In this document: piece by piece, positions 1-6,129 of the stretch | Layout of the letters: each line of letters opens with the position of its first letter | Numbering within the stretch: position 1 is the stretch's first letter | Assembly: GCA_023410295.1 (NCBI GenBank) | Contig: JAEYPY010000198.1 | Span: 1 to 12,725, forward strand | Length of the DNA: 12,725 nucleotides | Direction of reading: 5' to 3' | DNA from: Pseudomonadota bacterium | Lineage (GTDB): Bacteria; Pseudomonadota; Alphaproteobacteria; Caulobacterales; Aquidulcibacteraceae | Translations under genes and position numbers: made by a program | The notes under the pieces: generated by a model | Told to the model about the DNA's origin: nothing | What the model saw: the letters and a program-made list of their open reading frames with translations, nothing else | The model's database searches: none

Positions 1-530
1 GCATCGGCCTTCTCATCTCCGCCGAACACGTGGCCGAGCGCCTGTTCGGCAACGCGCTGCTCTGGCGCTTCGTCGGCTGCATTCTGGTTGCGCCCGTGGT
101 CGCCTGGCTGGGCGTTGCGCTGAGTTCGCGCGGCAGCGTCGTGACGCTGTTCGGCATGCGCGTGCCGAAGCTGCGCGTCGCCTTCGCGCAAGTGCTGATG
201 GGTATGGCCGATTGGGCCGCAGCGGTCGGCGTGCTCTACGTGCTGATGCCCGGCAACGGCGACTGGAGCTATTTCGGCTTTCTCGCGGTTTTTCTCGCCT
301 CCGGCGTGATCGCGTCCGTTTCCGGCTCGCCCGCCGGCATCGGCGTGTTCGAAGCTTCGATCCTCGCGCTTTCACCCAATGCGCCCGACGCGCCGGGCAT
401 GGCCGCAGCCCTCATCGCCTATCGCATCATCTGGACGCTGACTCCGCTGGTCAGCGCCTGCTTCCTTATGATCTACGATCTCGCGCGCCCGGCCATCTAT
501 CGCGCGCTCAAGAAAAACCCCGGAAGCTAG
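1..530 (+). CDS. YbhN/MprF-type membrane protein (lysylphosphatidylglycerol synthase transmembrane family), 3' part
   Basis: This is the C-terminal part of an integral membrane protein; the frame is open to the window's left edge, so the true start lies outside. About 175 codons are visible, with hydrophobic helices separated by short loops. Near the end is SPAGIGVFEASIL, which matches the conserved (P)GGIGVFE signature of the UPF0104/COG0392 family, the flippase-like membrane domain also found at the N-terminus of MprF. The family spans the inner membrane and is linked to lipid or lipid-linked substrate movement, but the substrate of stand-alone members is mostly unknown. A GTG at 30 could be read as a start, but the upstream codons are in frame and protein-like. 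The end overlaps the convergent nitroreductase by 23 bp. The family call is good; a specific function cannot be given. Confidence 0.8.
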   Translation, partial: IGLLISAEHVAERLFGNALLWRFVGCILVAPVVAWLGVALSSRGSVVTLFGMRVPKLRVAFAQVLMGMADWAAAVGVLYVLMPGNGDWSYFGFLAVFLASGVIASVSGSPAGIGVFEASILALSPNAPDAPGMAAALIAYRIIWTLTPLVSACFLMIYDLARPAIYRALKKNPGS

Positions 531-1170
531 CGATCTCATCCACGCTCGCGCGGTCGCTGCGCAAGGTGTTCACGGGCTTCGTCATGTCCGCATAACCAAG
601 CGCCATGCCGCAATAAATCATCTCGTTTTGCGCCAGGCCAAACCGCGCGTGCAGCGGCGCACGCATGCGCGCCCACGCTTCCTGCATGCAGCTACCGAGC
701 CCGCGCTCGGTCGCCGCCAGCGCCACCGATTGCATGAACATGCCCAGATGCGCCCATTGCCCATGGCCCATGCCGATGTCGATCACGAAAAAGAGCCCGA
801 CCGGCGCGCCGAAGAAGTCGAAATTCTGCGCCACATGCATCAGCCGCGCCGGCTTATCCTCCCGCGGAATGCCGAGCAGCGCGTACATGTCCTCGCCCAC
901 TTTGAAGCGACGCGAGCGATAGGGCTCCCACAAGTTCGCCGGATAAACCGGCTTGTCGTCCTCGACGCCCGGTAAGTTCGCCCGCGCCAGCGCCACCACC
1001 GCATCGCGCTCAGCGCCCGCCACCGCGATCACTTTCCAAGGCTGCAGATTGCCGCCCGACGGCGCATAGCGCGCCACATCGAGGATCTCCCGCACCAGCG
1101 CCTCTGGCACAGGATCAGACGTGAACGCGCGGATTGAGATGCGGGCTTTCAGTGCTTCGGAAACGTTCAT
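508..1170 (-). CDS. Nitroreductase family protein (FMN-dependent NAD(P)H oxidoreductase)
   Basis: The 220-residue protein has the hallmarks of the nitroreductase fold: an N-terminal basic segment (RISIRAF, residues 10-16) that contacts the FMN phosphate, the SGGNLQPWK motif around residues 38-46, and a late segment with a glycine next to a cysteine (GLGSCMQEAW) followed by the family-typical GYAD. Length is normal for single-domain members, which act as dimers and transfer two electrons from NAD(P)H to nitro, quinone or flavin substrates. The C-terminal NTLRSDRASVDEIASFRGF resembles members annotated as nitrobenzoate-type reductases; the substrate here is unknown. The ATG start gives the expected N-terminus, but no clear ribosome binding site precedes it. 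Its 3' end overlaps the convergent membrane-protein gene. A 7-bp tandem repeat lies just upstream of the start. Confidence 0.9.
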   Translation of the reverse strand: MNVSEALKARISIRAFTSDPVPEALVREILDVARYAPSGGNLQPWKVIAVAGAERDAVVALARANLPGVEDDKPVYPANLWEPYRSRRFKVGEDMYALLGIPREDKPARLMHVAQNFDFFGAPVGLFFVIDIGMGHGQWAHLGMFMQSVALAATERGLGSCMQEAWARMRAPLHARFGLAQNEMIYCGMALGYADMTKPVNTLRSDRASVDEIASFRGFS

Positions 1171-1177
1171 GGGAGCC

Positions 1178-1205
1178 AGTAGTCGGTAGTCAGTAGCGGG
1201 TAGTC
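1178..1205. repeat. Four tandem copies of a 7-bp unit (consensus RGTAGTC)
   Basis: Four adjacent heptamers read AGTAGTC, GGTAGTC, AGTAGCG and GGTAGTC in exact 7-bp register. The array sits 8 bp upstream of the nitroreductase start codon. Immediately after it, GTAGCGG (1193-1199) can pair with CCGCTAC (1212-1218) to form a 7-bp stem with a 12-nt loop. The rest of the 72-bp gap (1171-1242) shows no gene and no clear promoter. The function is unknown. Confidence 0.8.
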
Positions 1206-1242
1206 AACTTGCCGCTACGACTGACCAATCGCTGCTGACCGC

Positions 1243-1875
1243 TTAGCGCCGCGCGTCCTTGGACTTGTCCTGGATCGCCTTGGCGTAAACCCGGCCCGCC
1301 TTCTGCGCCGTCGCGATCTCGGCCGCCGTCATCTCCGTCGCCAACGCCTTGGCGCGCTTACGCGCCGCTTCATCGCCCGCGACGGCGACCGCCGTGTAGA
1401 GCCACGCCAACGCATCGACCGGGTCCTTCTGCATCAGCAAGTCCGAAAGATGCAGCATCGCCGGCGCGTGCCCCAGCTCCGACGCGCGCAACAGCCAGCG
1501 CCGCGCTTCGTCTGGCTCGCTCAGCGTGGCGAGTTCGATCATCGCGTCGCGATCGCCTGCACCTGCTGCGGAGCGGAACAGCGCGCGCGCCTTCTCAACG
1601 TCCTTCGCCACGCCAGCGCCGGATCGCAACGCCATGCCGTAGGCGGTCTCCGCCCCAGCGTGCCCTAGCTCGGCGGCGCGTCCAAACAGGCGCACGGCCG
1701 TTTCCTTTTCGCGCGCGCCGCCAAGTCCGCGCCAAAAGAGCAGGCCCAGATGATAGAGCCCACTCGCGCGCTCTTCTTCATCGAGCGCCTCGGCCAAGAG
1801 TCTGCGCGCGCGTTTCCACGCGCGGCGCTCGAACGCATCCAGCCCACGATCGAGTTTCGAGCGCTGGGTGAACAT
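1243..1875 (-). CDS. Sel1-repeat (TPR-like) protein
   Basis: This is a soluble, all-helical protein of 210 residues made of Sel1-like repeats. Repeat-like units lie at about residues 37-72, 73-108, a shorter unit at 109-136, and 137-170. They show the typical pattern of A-x-x-x-L-G-x-x-x-x-x-G-x-G followed by A-x-x-x-F-x-x-A-A-x-x-G, for example TAYGMALRSGAGVAKDVEKA. Sel1 proteins are protein-interaction scaffolds; no catalytic motif, signal peptide or membrane helix is seen. The ATG at 1875 was chosen because it follows the erpA stop codon by only 2 bp; the frame is open for 31 more codons upstream, but these would lie inside erpA. The tight spacing suggests co-transcription and possibly coupled translation with erpA. 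Partner and role are unknown. Confidence 0.82.
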   Translation of the reverse strand: MFTQRSKLDRGLDAFERRAWKRARRLLAEALDEEERASGLYHLGLLFWRGLGGAREKETAVRLFGRAAELGHAGAETAYGMALRSGAGVAKDVEKARALFRSAAGAGDRDAMIELATLSEPDEARRWLLRASELGHAPAMLHLSDLLMQKDPVDALAWLYTAVAVAGDEAARKRAKALATEMTAAEIATAQKAGRVYAKAIQDKSKDARR

Positions 1876-1877
1876 GG

Positions 1878-2204
1878 TCAGATCGAGAAGCTGACGCCGC
1901 AGCCGCAGCTCGACGTCGCGTTGGGATTCTTCACCTTGAACGATGAGCCGATCACTTCCTCGACCCAATCGATCTCCGAACCCAGCAAATAGGGCAGCGA
2001 GACCGGATCGATGAAAACGCGCGCGCCATCGCGCTCGATGACGAGATCGTCAGGATTGGCGCCCCGAGCGACAGCGATGTCGTACTGGAAGCCCGAGCAG
2101 CCGCCGCCATCGACAGCCACGCGCAGCCCCGCGCCAGCGGGCTCCTCGGCCACCACCGAACGGATGCGGGCCGCAGCCTGGGGAGAAAGAACGATATCTG
2201 TCAT
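1878..2204 (-). CDS. erpA: Iron-sulfur cluster insertion protein, ErpA/IscA (HesB) family
   Basis: This is an A-type carrier that receives a [2Fe-2S] or [4Fe-4S] cluster from the assembly machinery and passes it to target enzymes in the cytoplasm. The 108-residue length is standard. The three conserved cysteines are present: Cys36 in GGGCSGFQY, and Cys100 and Cys102 in SSCGCGVSF near the C-terminus. ErpA, IscA and SufA are hard to separate by eye. The symbol rests on the location: a single A-type gene divergent from dgt is the usual alphaproteobacterial erpA locus. The ATG at 2204 gives the expected MTDIxLSPxAAxRI start. The Shine-Dalgarno-like AAGGA is 13 nt upstream, rather far, and lies partly in a small inverted repeat. 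The Sel1-repeat gene follows at 2 bp. Confidence 0.9.
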   Translation of the reverse strand: MTDIVLSPQAAARIRSVVAEEPAGAGLRVAVDGGGCSGFQYDIAVARGANPDDLVIERDGARVFIDPVSLPYLLGSEIDWVEEVIGSSFKVKNPNATSSCGCGVSFSI

Positions 2205-2214
2205 GCGTTAACGC
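2205..2214. other. 10-bp perfect palindrome at the erpA start
   Basis: GCGTTAACGC directly abuts the erpA start codon on its upstream side. The core GCGTTAA recurs in the hairpin at 3565-3585. It could be a protein-binding site or chance; nothing else supports a role. Confidence 0.35.
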
Positions 2215-2219
2215 TGATC

Positions 2220-2237
2220 CTTGAGCGGTTTCTCAAG
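2220..2237 (-). promoter_or_regulatory. Small inverted repeat in the erpA leader
   Basis: CTTGAG and CTCAAG form a 6-bp stem with a 6-nt loop. On the erpA transcript the 3' arm overlaps the only Shine-Dalgarno-like sequence (AAGGA, 2222-2218), so pairing could limit ribosome access. The stem is short and the proposal is weak. Confidence 0.3.
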
Positions 2238-2268
2238 TGCTCGCCGCCCATATATGGTCCGATCCGAC

Positions 2269-2274
2269 ATTATA
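2269..2274 (-). promoter_or_regulatory. Candidate -10 box for erpA
   Basis: The minus strand reads TATAAT, a perfect -10 hexamer, in the 84-bp gap between the divergent erpA and dgt starts. No good -35 hexamer is seen 16-18 bp upstream, and the site touches the dgt ribosome binding site. A further CATATATG palindrome nearby (2250-2257) could serve either direction. Position and strand are plausible, but the match alone is weak evidence. Confidence 0.3.
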
Positions 2275-2280
2275 GGAGAA
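2274..2280 (+). promoter_or_regulatory. Ribosome binding site that fixes the dgt GTG start
   Basis: AGGAGAA lies 8 bp before the GTG at 2289. It is one of the best Shine-Dalgarno matches in the window and supports GTG 2289 over later methionines in the frame. Confidence 0.75.
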
Positions 2281-2288
2281 GCCGGTTC

Positions 2289-3518
2289 GTGGCTGACGGG
2301 CAGAAAGCAGTGAAACGGGCGAAAGCGGGGCCGTCCACACCTTATGTGCGCCCCCCGCGCGCGCCGTACGCCACCGATCCGGCCCGTACGCGCGGTCGCC
2401 TCCATGCCGAGCCCGACAGCCGCACCCGCACCCCGTTCGAGCGCGACCGCGACCGCATCGTCCATTCCAGCGCCTTCCGCCGACTTAAGGGCAAGACGCA
2501 GGTGTTCGTCGCCCACGAAGGCGATCACTATCGCACGCGCCTCACGCACTCGCTCGAAGTCGCGCAGATCGCCCGCAGCGTCGCCCGCGTCATGGGACTA
2601 GATGACGATCTCGCCGAGACGCTCGGCATCGCCCACGATCTCGGCCACCCGCCGTTCGGCCACACCGGCGAAGACGTGCTCGACGCCTGCATGGAAGGCT
2701 ATGGCGGCTTCGACCACAACGCGCAGACGCTGCGCGTGCTCACCAAGCTCGAGCACAAATATCCGACCTTCGACGGGCTCAACCTCACCTGGGAGACGCT
2801 GGAGGGCGTCGTCAAACACAACGGGCCACTGATCCGCTACGGCGCGGCTCTTTCCGATTTGCCCATCGCCATCCAGGAGTACGTGGCGACCCACGATCTC
2901 GAGCTCGACACTTGGCCCGGCCCCGAAGCCCAAGTCGCCGCCTTCTCGGACGACATCGCCTACAACAATCACGACATCGACGATGGCCTCCGCGCCGGTC
3001 TCTTCACGCTGACCGAACTCCGCGGCGAAGTACCGATGGTCGATCGCGTGCTGGCGACGGTGGAAAAAGACTATCCCTCAATCGATGAATTCCGGCTCGC
3101 CGCGGAAACCGTGCGCCGTCTCATCGGCGTCTGGATCGACGATCTGGTCTGGGAATCCACCAATCGCCTCACTGAAGCCAAACCGAAAAGCGCTGAAGAC
3201 ATCCGCGCCGCCGGCAAGCCGCTGATCGGCTTCTCCGACGAGATGAACGAACACATCGCCATCCTGCGGCGCTTCCTGATGGCGCGCATGTACCGGCACT
3301 GGAAAGTCAACCGCGAGCGCAGTCACGCCAAGCGCATCATCCGCGAGCTATTCGAACTGCTGGTCGCCGAACCCGAATTGCTGCCACCGGCTTGGCAGCA
3401 GGGCGGCGACGGCCCGCGCGGCCAACGCACCGCGCGCCGCGTCTGCGACTACATCGCCGGCATGACCGACGATTTCGCCATCGACGAACACAAGCGCCTG
3501 TTCACGCTTGAGCGGTAA
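2289..3518 (+). CDS. dgt: Deoxyguanosinetriphosphate triphosphohydrolase-like protein (HD domain dNTPase)
   Basis: This HD-superfamily enzyme hydrolyses a dNTP to the nucleoside plus triphosphate, helping to control dNTP pools. The metal-binding H...HD...D set is visible: His87 in RLTHSLEVAQ, His116-Asp117 in GIAHDLGHPPFGHTGED, and an aspartate at 221-222 in FSDDIAYNNHD. The FRRLKGKTQVF segment upstream is also typical. At 409 residues it has the length of the shorter dGTPase-like type usual in Alphaproteobacteria, shorter than E. coli Dgt. Substrate preference may not be dGTP, hence the 'like'. The start is GTG at 2289 behind a strong AGGAGAA. The first 30 or so residues are basic, proline-rich and probably disordered. 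It is divergent from erpA. In many relatives argS follows directly; here a 114-bp gap and a SPOR gene follow instead. Confidence 0.92.
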   Translation: MADGQKAVKRAKAGPSTPYVRPPRAPYATDPARTRGRLHAEPDSRTRTPFERDRDRIVHSSAFRRLKGKTQVFVAHEGDHYRTRLTHSLEVAQIARSVARVMGLDDDLAETLGIAHDLGHPPFGHTGEDVLDACMEGYGGFDHNAQTLRVLTKLEHKYPTFDGLNLTWETLEGVVKHNGPLIRYGAALSDLPIAIQEYVATHDLELDTWPGPEAQVAAFSDDIAYNNHDIDDGLRAGLFTLTELRGEVPMVDRVLATVEKDYPSIDEFRLAAETVRRLIGVWIDDLVWESTNRLTEAKPKSAEDIRAAGKPLIGFSDEMNEHIAILRRFLMARMYRHWKVNRERSHAKRIIRELFELLVAEPELLPPAWQQGGDGPRGQRTARRVCDYIAGMTDDFAIDEHKRLFTLER

Positions 3519-3519
3519 C

Positions 3520-3623
3520 GACTCCATTACGCCTGCGGAATTATGGATTCACACGGCGGTTCCGCACCTGCGTTAAGCGCAGGTGAACGCACCGCGTGGT
3601 AAACAGCGCCTCAATTCCGATTC
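3520..3623. promoter_or_regulatory. GANTC-rich gap between dgt and the SPOR gene
   Basis: Three GANTC sites, GACTC at 3520, GATTC at 3546 and GATTC at 3619, fall in this 114-bp gap. GANTC is the CcrM methylation site of Caulobacterales and other Alphaproteobacteria and is read by the cell-cycle regulator GcrA at some promoters. The gap is the longest plus-strand break in the central cluster, so it is a logical place for the promoter of the genes downstream. No confident -35/-10 pair was found. The link to GcrA is inference. Confidence 0.4.
3565..3585. promoter_or_regulatory. Perfect 8-bp inverted repeat downstream of dgt
   Basis: CACCTGCG and CGCAGGTG form a perfect 8-bp stem around a 5-nt loop (TTAAG). 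No T-run follows on either strand, so it does not look like a standard intrinsic terminator. It could be an operator, or an RNA stem that protects or ends the dgt transcript. Confidence 0.5.
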
Positions 3624-3632
3624 CCGTGGAGC

Positions 3633-4250
3633 ATGGTTCCCGTGAGCAGAAGCTACGATCCGCGCATGCACGCGTATGACGATCAGACGCGCCACGCCGG
3701 GGTGATCTATATCCTCATGCTGGTGATCGCCGTCGCTTTCGGCGGCTTCGTTTGGCAGCTTTACAGCGCGCCCGAGATCCCGCGGATTGCCGCCGAATCT
3801 GGGCCGTACAAGATGGCGCCGCCGCCGGAAGCGGCCAACGCGCCGGACCTGGTCGAGCAGGGCGCGTTCAACGACGCGCTCGAGGGCCGCACCGAGATCG
3901 CTGAAGCCACGCCGCGCGCCGGCCCGGAAGCCGTCGCCGAAGCGCCGGTCGTGGAAGCCGGCCCGCCGCAACTTGCGGCCGCGCCGCAATTCGTCGCCAA
4001 CGGCCCCTATGTGGCGCAGCTCGCGGCGCTGCAATCGGAAGCGGCGGTGGAGCAGGCGTGGCGGCGCCTTGCCTCGCGCGCGCCGCAGCTCTTCGCCGCT
4101 GCGCGGCTCGACATCCAGCGCGCCGATCTCGGCCAGCGCGGCATCTATTATCGCGTCCGCGCCGGCTATTTCGCCGACCGCGACAACGCCTCACGCTTCT
4201 GCGAACGCATACGGCAGATGGGGCAGGACTGCATCGTCGCGGCGCGCTAA
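3633..4250 (+). CDS. SPOR domain-containing single-pass membrane protein
   Basis: The 205-residue protein has a short cytoplasmic N-terminus, one membrane helix at about residues 22-42, an alanine/proline/glutamate-rich linker, and a SPOR domain at about 123-205. SPOR features seen are the opening GPYVAQLAALQSEAAVEQAWRRL, and near the end YYRVRAGYFADRDNASRFCERI followed by GQDCIVAAR. SPOR domains bind glycan strands stripped of stem peptides, mostly at division sites. Together with nagZ just downstream this suggests a septal or peptidoglycan-remodelling role; a specific name is not justified. ATG 3633 is very close to GGAG (3628-3631). The in-frame GTG at 3642, ten bases after that GGAG, is a good alternative start. 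nagZ follows after 10 bp. Confidence 0.85.
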   Translation: MVPVSRSYDPRMHAYDDQTRHAGVIYILMLVIAVAFGGFVWQLYSAPEIPRIAAESGPYKMAPPPEAANAPDLVEQGAFNDALEGRTEIAEATPRAGPEAVAEAPVVEAGPPQLAAAPQFVANGPYVAQLAALQSEAAVEQAWRRLASRAPQLFAAARLDIQRADLGQRGIYYRVRAGYFADRDNASRFCERIRQMGQDCIVAAR

Positions 4251-4260
4251 GAGGCGCCTT

Positions 4261-5295
4261 GTGACTGATCTGCTTTCTTGCGCCTTCGGCATCCGGCAGC
4301 CCAAGCTGGACGATGATTTGCGCGCGTTCTTCGCAGAGACGCGCCCCTGGGCGTTCATCCTCTTCCGCGAAGCTTGCGTCTCACGCCATCAAGTGCGCGC
4401 GCTCTGCGCCGAGTTGCGCGAAGCCGCCGGTCACGACGCCATTGTCTGGATCGACCAGGAAGGCGGCCGCGTCGCACGCTTGAAGCCGCCCGAATGGCCG
4501 ACATGGCCCGCCTGCGCAGCTTACGGCGCGCTCTACGCCAAGGGCGAAGCGCGAGGCCGTGAAGCTGCATGGCTCGGCCACCGCCTCATCGCAGATGAAC
4601 TCAAAGCTATGGGCGTCGATGGCGATTACGCGCCGGTGCTCGATATTCCCGTCGAAGGCTCGGACAAAATCGTCGGCGACCGCGCCTTCTCCGATCAGCC
4701 GCACATCGCAACGCTGCTCGCCCGCGCCGCATTGCAAGGCCTGCACGATGGCGGTGTCGCCGGCTGCATCAAACACATGCCCGGCCACGGCCGCGCCACT
4801 GTCGACAGCCATCTCGCACTGCCGCGCGTCTCCGCCAGCGAAGACGAACTCAAAGCCGACATCCTGCCGTTCGCCGAGAACGCCGACGCCGAAGCGGCGA
4901 TGACGGCGCACATCATCTACGAAGCCTGGGATTCCGATCGCCCCGCCACGTGCTCGCCCACAGTGATTGAAAAGATCATCCGGGGCCGCATCGGCTTTCA
5001 GGGCCTGCTGATGAGCGACGATCTGGACATGCACGCGCTGCAATACGCGCTGAACGGAGGCCTCACCGAACGCGCTGAAGCCGCGCTCAAAGCCGGCTGC
5101 GATGTGGTGCTGCAATGCTCCGGCAAGCTGGCGGAAATGCAGGAAACCGCAAGGGGCGCAACCACGCTCGCCGGCCTCTCTCTCGTTCGCGCTCGCGCCG
5201 TGGAATCCTTCGCCAAACGCCCCCCGCGCGAATTTGACGCCAAAGCTGGATGGGCGCGTTTTCGGCAGTTCATGGCTGATTTCTACGCCGCCTGA
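4261..5295 (+). CDS. nagZ: Beta-N-acetylhexosaminidase NagZ (glycoside hydrolase family 3)
   Basis: This cytoplasmic enzyme removes N-acetylglucosamine from GlcNAc-anhydroMurNAc (peptides) during peptidoglycan recycling. In Gram-negatives with AmpC its products influence beta-lactamase induction. At 344 residues it is the normal single-domain NagZ size. Seen in order: IDQEGGRVARL near residue 64, the catalytic-loop signature KHMPGHGRATVDSH at 171-184 containing the Asp182-His184 dyad, and the nucleophile aspartate in MSDDLDM (Asp253 by family alignment). The start is GTG at 4261, with GAGG 6 bp upstream and the SPOR gene stop 10 bp away. The frame is open much further upstream, but that part only mirrors the SPOR gene in another frame. 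It precedes scpA by 18 bp and is probably co-transcribed. Confidence 0.93.
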   Translation: MTDLLSCAFGIRQPKLDDDLRAFFAETRPWAFILFREACVSRHQVRALCAELREAAGHDAIVWIDQEGGRVARLKPPEWPTWPACAAYGALYAKGEARGREAAWLGHRLIADELKAMGVDGDYAPVLDIPVEGSDKIVGDRAFSDQPHIATLLARAALQGLHDGGVAGCIKHMPGHGRATVDSHLALPRVSASEDELKADILPFAENADAEAAMTAHIIYEAWDSDRPATCSPTVIEKIIRGRIGFQGLLMSDDLDMHALQYALNGGLTERAEAALKAGCDVVLQCSGKLAEMQETARGATTLAGLSLVRARAVESFAKRPPREFDAKAGWARFRQFMADFYAA

Positions 5296-5313
5296 GGCTA
5301 TTGAGGGCCGGCG

Positions 5314-6129
5314 ATGTCCGACGAGGCCGAAACCATTCAAGCCGATCTCTTCGCCGCCGAGCAGGCGGACGAGGGCGAAGCCTTGCTCGTTGCACTCGAT
5401 GCCTTCGAGGGCCCGCTGCACCTGTTGCTCGAACTCGCCCGCGCCAAGAAGATCGACATCGCCAAGGTCTCGGTGGGCGAGATTGCCGATCAGTACCTCG
5501 CCTTCATCGCCGAAGCGCGCGCGGGCAACATGGAGATCGCCGGCGATTATCTCGTCATGGCCGCGTGGCTGGCGCTGCTGAAATCGCGGCTCTTGATCCC
5601 GAAGCCGCAGCTCGCCGAGGACGAGCCCGATCCGCAACAGATGGAAGCGGCGCTCCGGCAAAAGCTGCTCAACCTGCAGATTGCCCGCGCCGCCGCAAAG
5701 CGCCTCGAAGAACTGCCGCAGCTCGGCCGCGACGTCTTCCTCAATGGTCAGCCGCAAACGACGGTTCTCACCAAGCAGACAGTCTGGAAGGCCGATCTCT
5801 ACGAACTGCTCAACGCCTATTGCGCCGAGCGCGCCAAGAGCATCCGCAAGCGCGCCTACCAGACGCGTCCGCGCCGCGCCTATCCGCTCGAAACCGCGCG
5901 CAAGCGGCTTGAGCAGGCGCTGGAGAAGCTGGAAGAATGGCGGACCATCGACGCCATCACGCCGCCGATGGAGTCCGCGCCGGACGCGCCGCCGCGTGAG
6001 AGCTATGTCGCGTCTACCTTCGGCGCCGCGCTCGAACTCGCCCGCGAACACAAGCTCGAGCTGCGGCAAGCCGAAGCATTTGCGCCGCTGTTCGTGCGCG
6101 CCCGTCCGGTCCAGAATGAGGGCGAATGA
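5314..6129 (+). CDS. scpA: Segregation and condensation protein A
   Basis: ScpA is the kleisin subunit that bridges the two SMC heads and, with ScpB, forms the condensin that organises and segregates the chromosome. The 271-residue protein carries the N-terminal kleisin region (ALDAFEGPLHLLLELARAKK, about residues 27-46) that packs on the SMC neck, then the conserved AGDYLVMAAWLALLKSRLL (about 74-92), a charged middle, and a C-terminal winged-helix region ending near FAPLFVRARP. The length is usual. The ATG is preceded by GAGGG at 6 bp. It ends inside the scpB start codon (ATGA), a sign of translational coupling that keeps the two subunits in balance. Confidence 0.93.
   Translation: MSDEAETIQADLFAAEQADEGEALLVALDAFEGPLHLLLELARAKKIDIAKVSVGEIADQYLAFIAEARAGNMEIAGDYLVMAAWLALLKSRLLIPKPQLAEDEPDPQQMEAALRQKLLNLQIARAAAKRLEELPQLGRDVFLNGQPQTTVLTKQTVWKADLYELLNAYCAERAKSIRKRAYQTRPRRAYPLETARKRLEQALEKLEEWRTIDAITPPMESAPDAPPRESYVASTFGAALELAREHKLELRQAEAFAPLFVRARPVQNEGE

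Noticed and set aside
13..375. 120-codon arginine-rich frame on the minus strand
   Set aside because: It mirrors the membrane-protein gene; the composition is typical of a GC-rich shadow frame.
1178..1205. CRISPR array
   Set aside because: The units are 7 bp, contiguous and without spacers; no cas genes are present.
1876..1968. Upstream extension of the Sel1 gene by 31 codons
   Set aside because: It would lie inside erpA, whose C-terminal cysteine motif is certain. The ATG 2 bp after the erpA stop is the simpler start.
2205..2288. CtrA binding site (TTAA-N7-TTAA) in the erpA/dgt gap
   Set aside because: Only one TTAA half is present (in GCGTTAACGC); no second half at the right distance.
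3787..4260. Upstream in-frame extension of nagZ
   Set aside because: The extra 158 codons are arginine-rich and overlap the SPOR gene; GTG 4261 has a ribosome binding site and gives the normal NagZ length.
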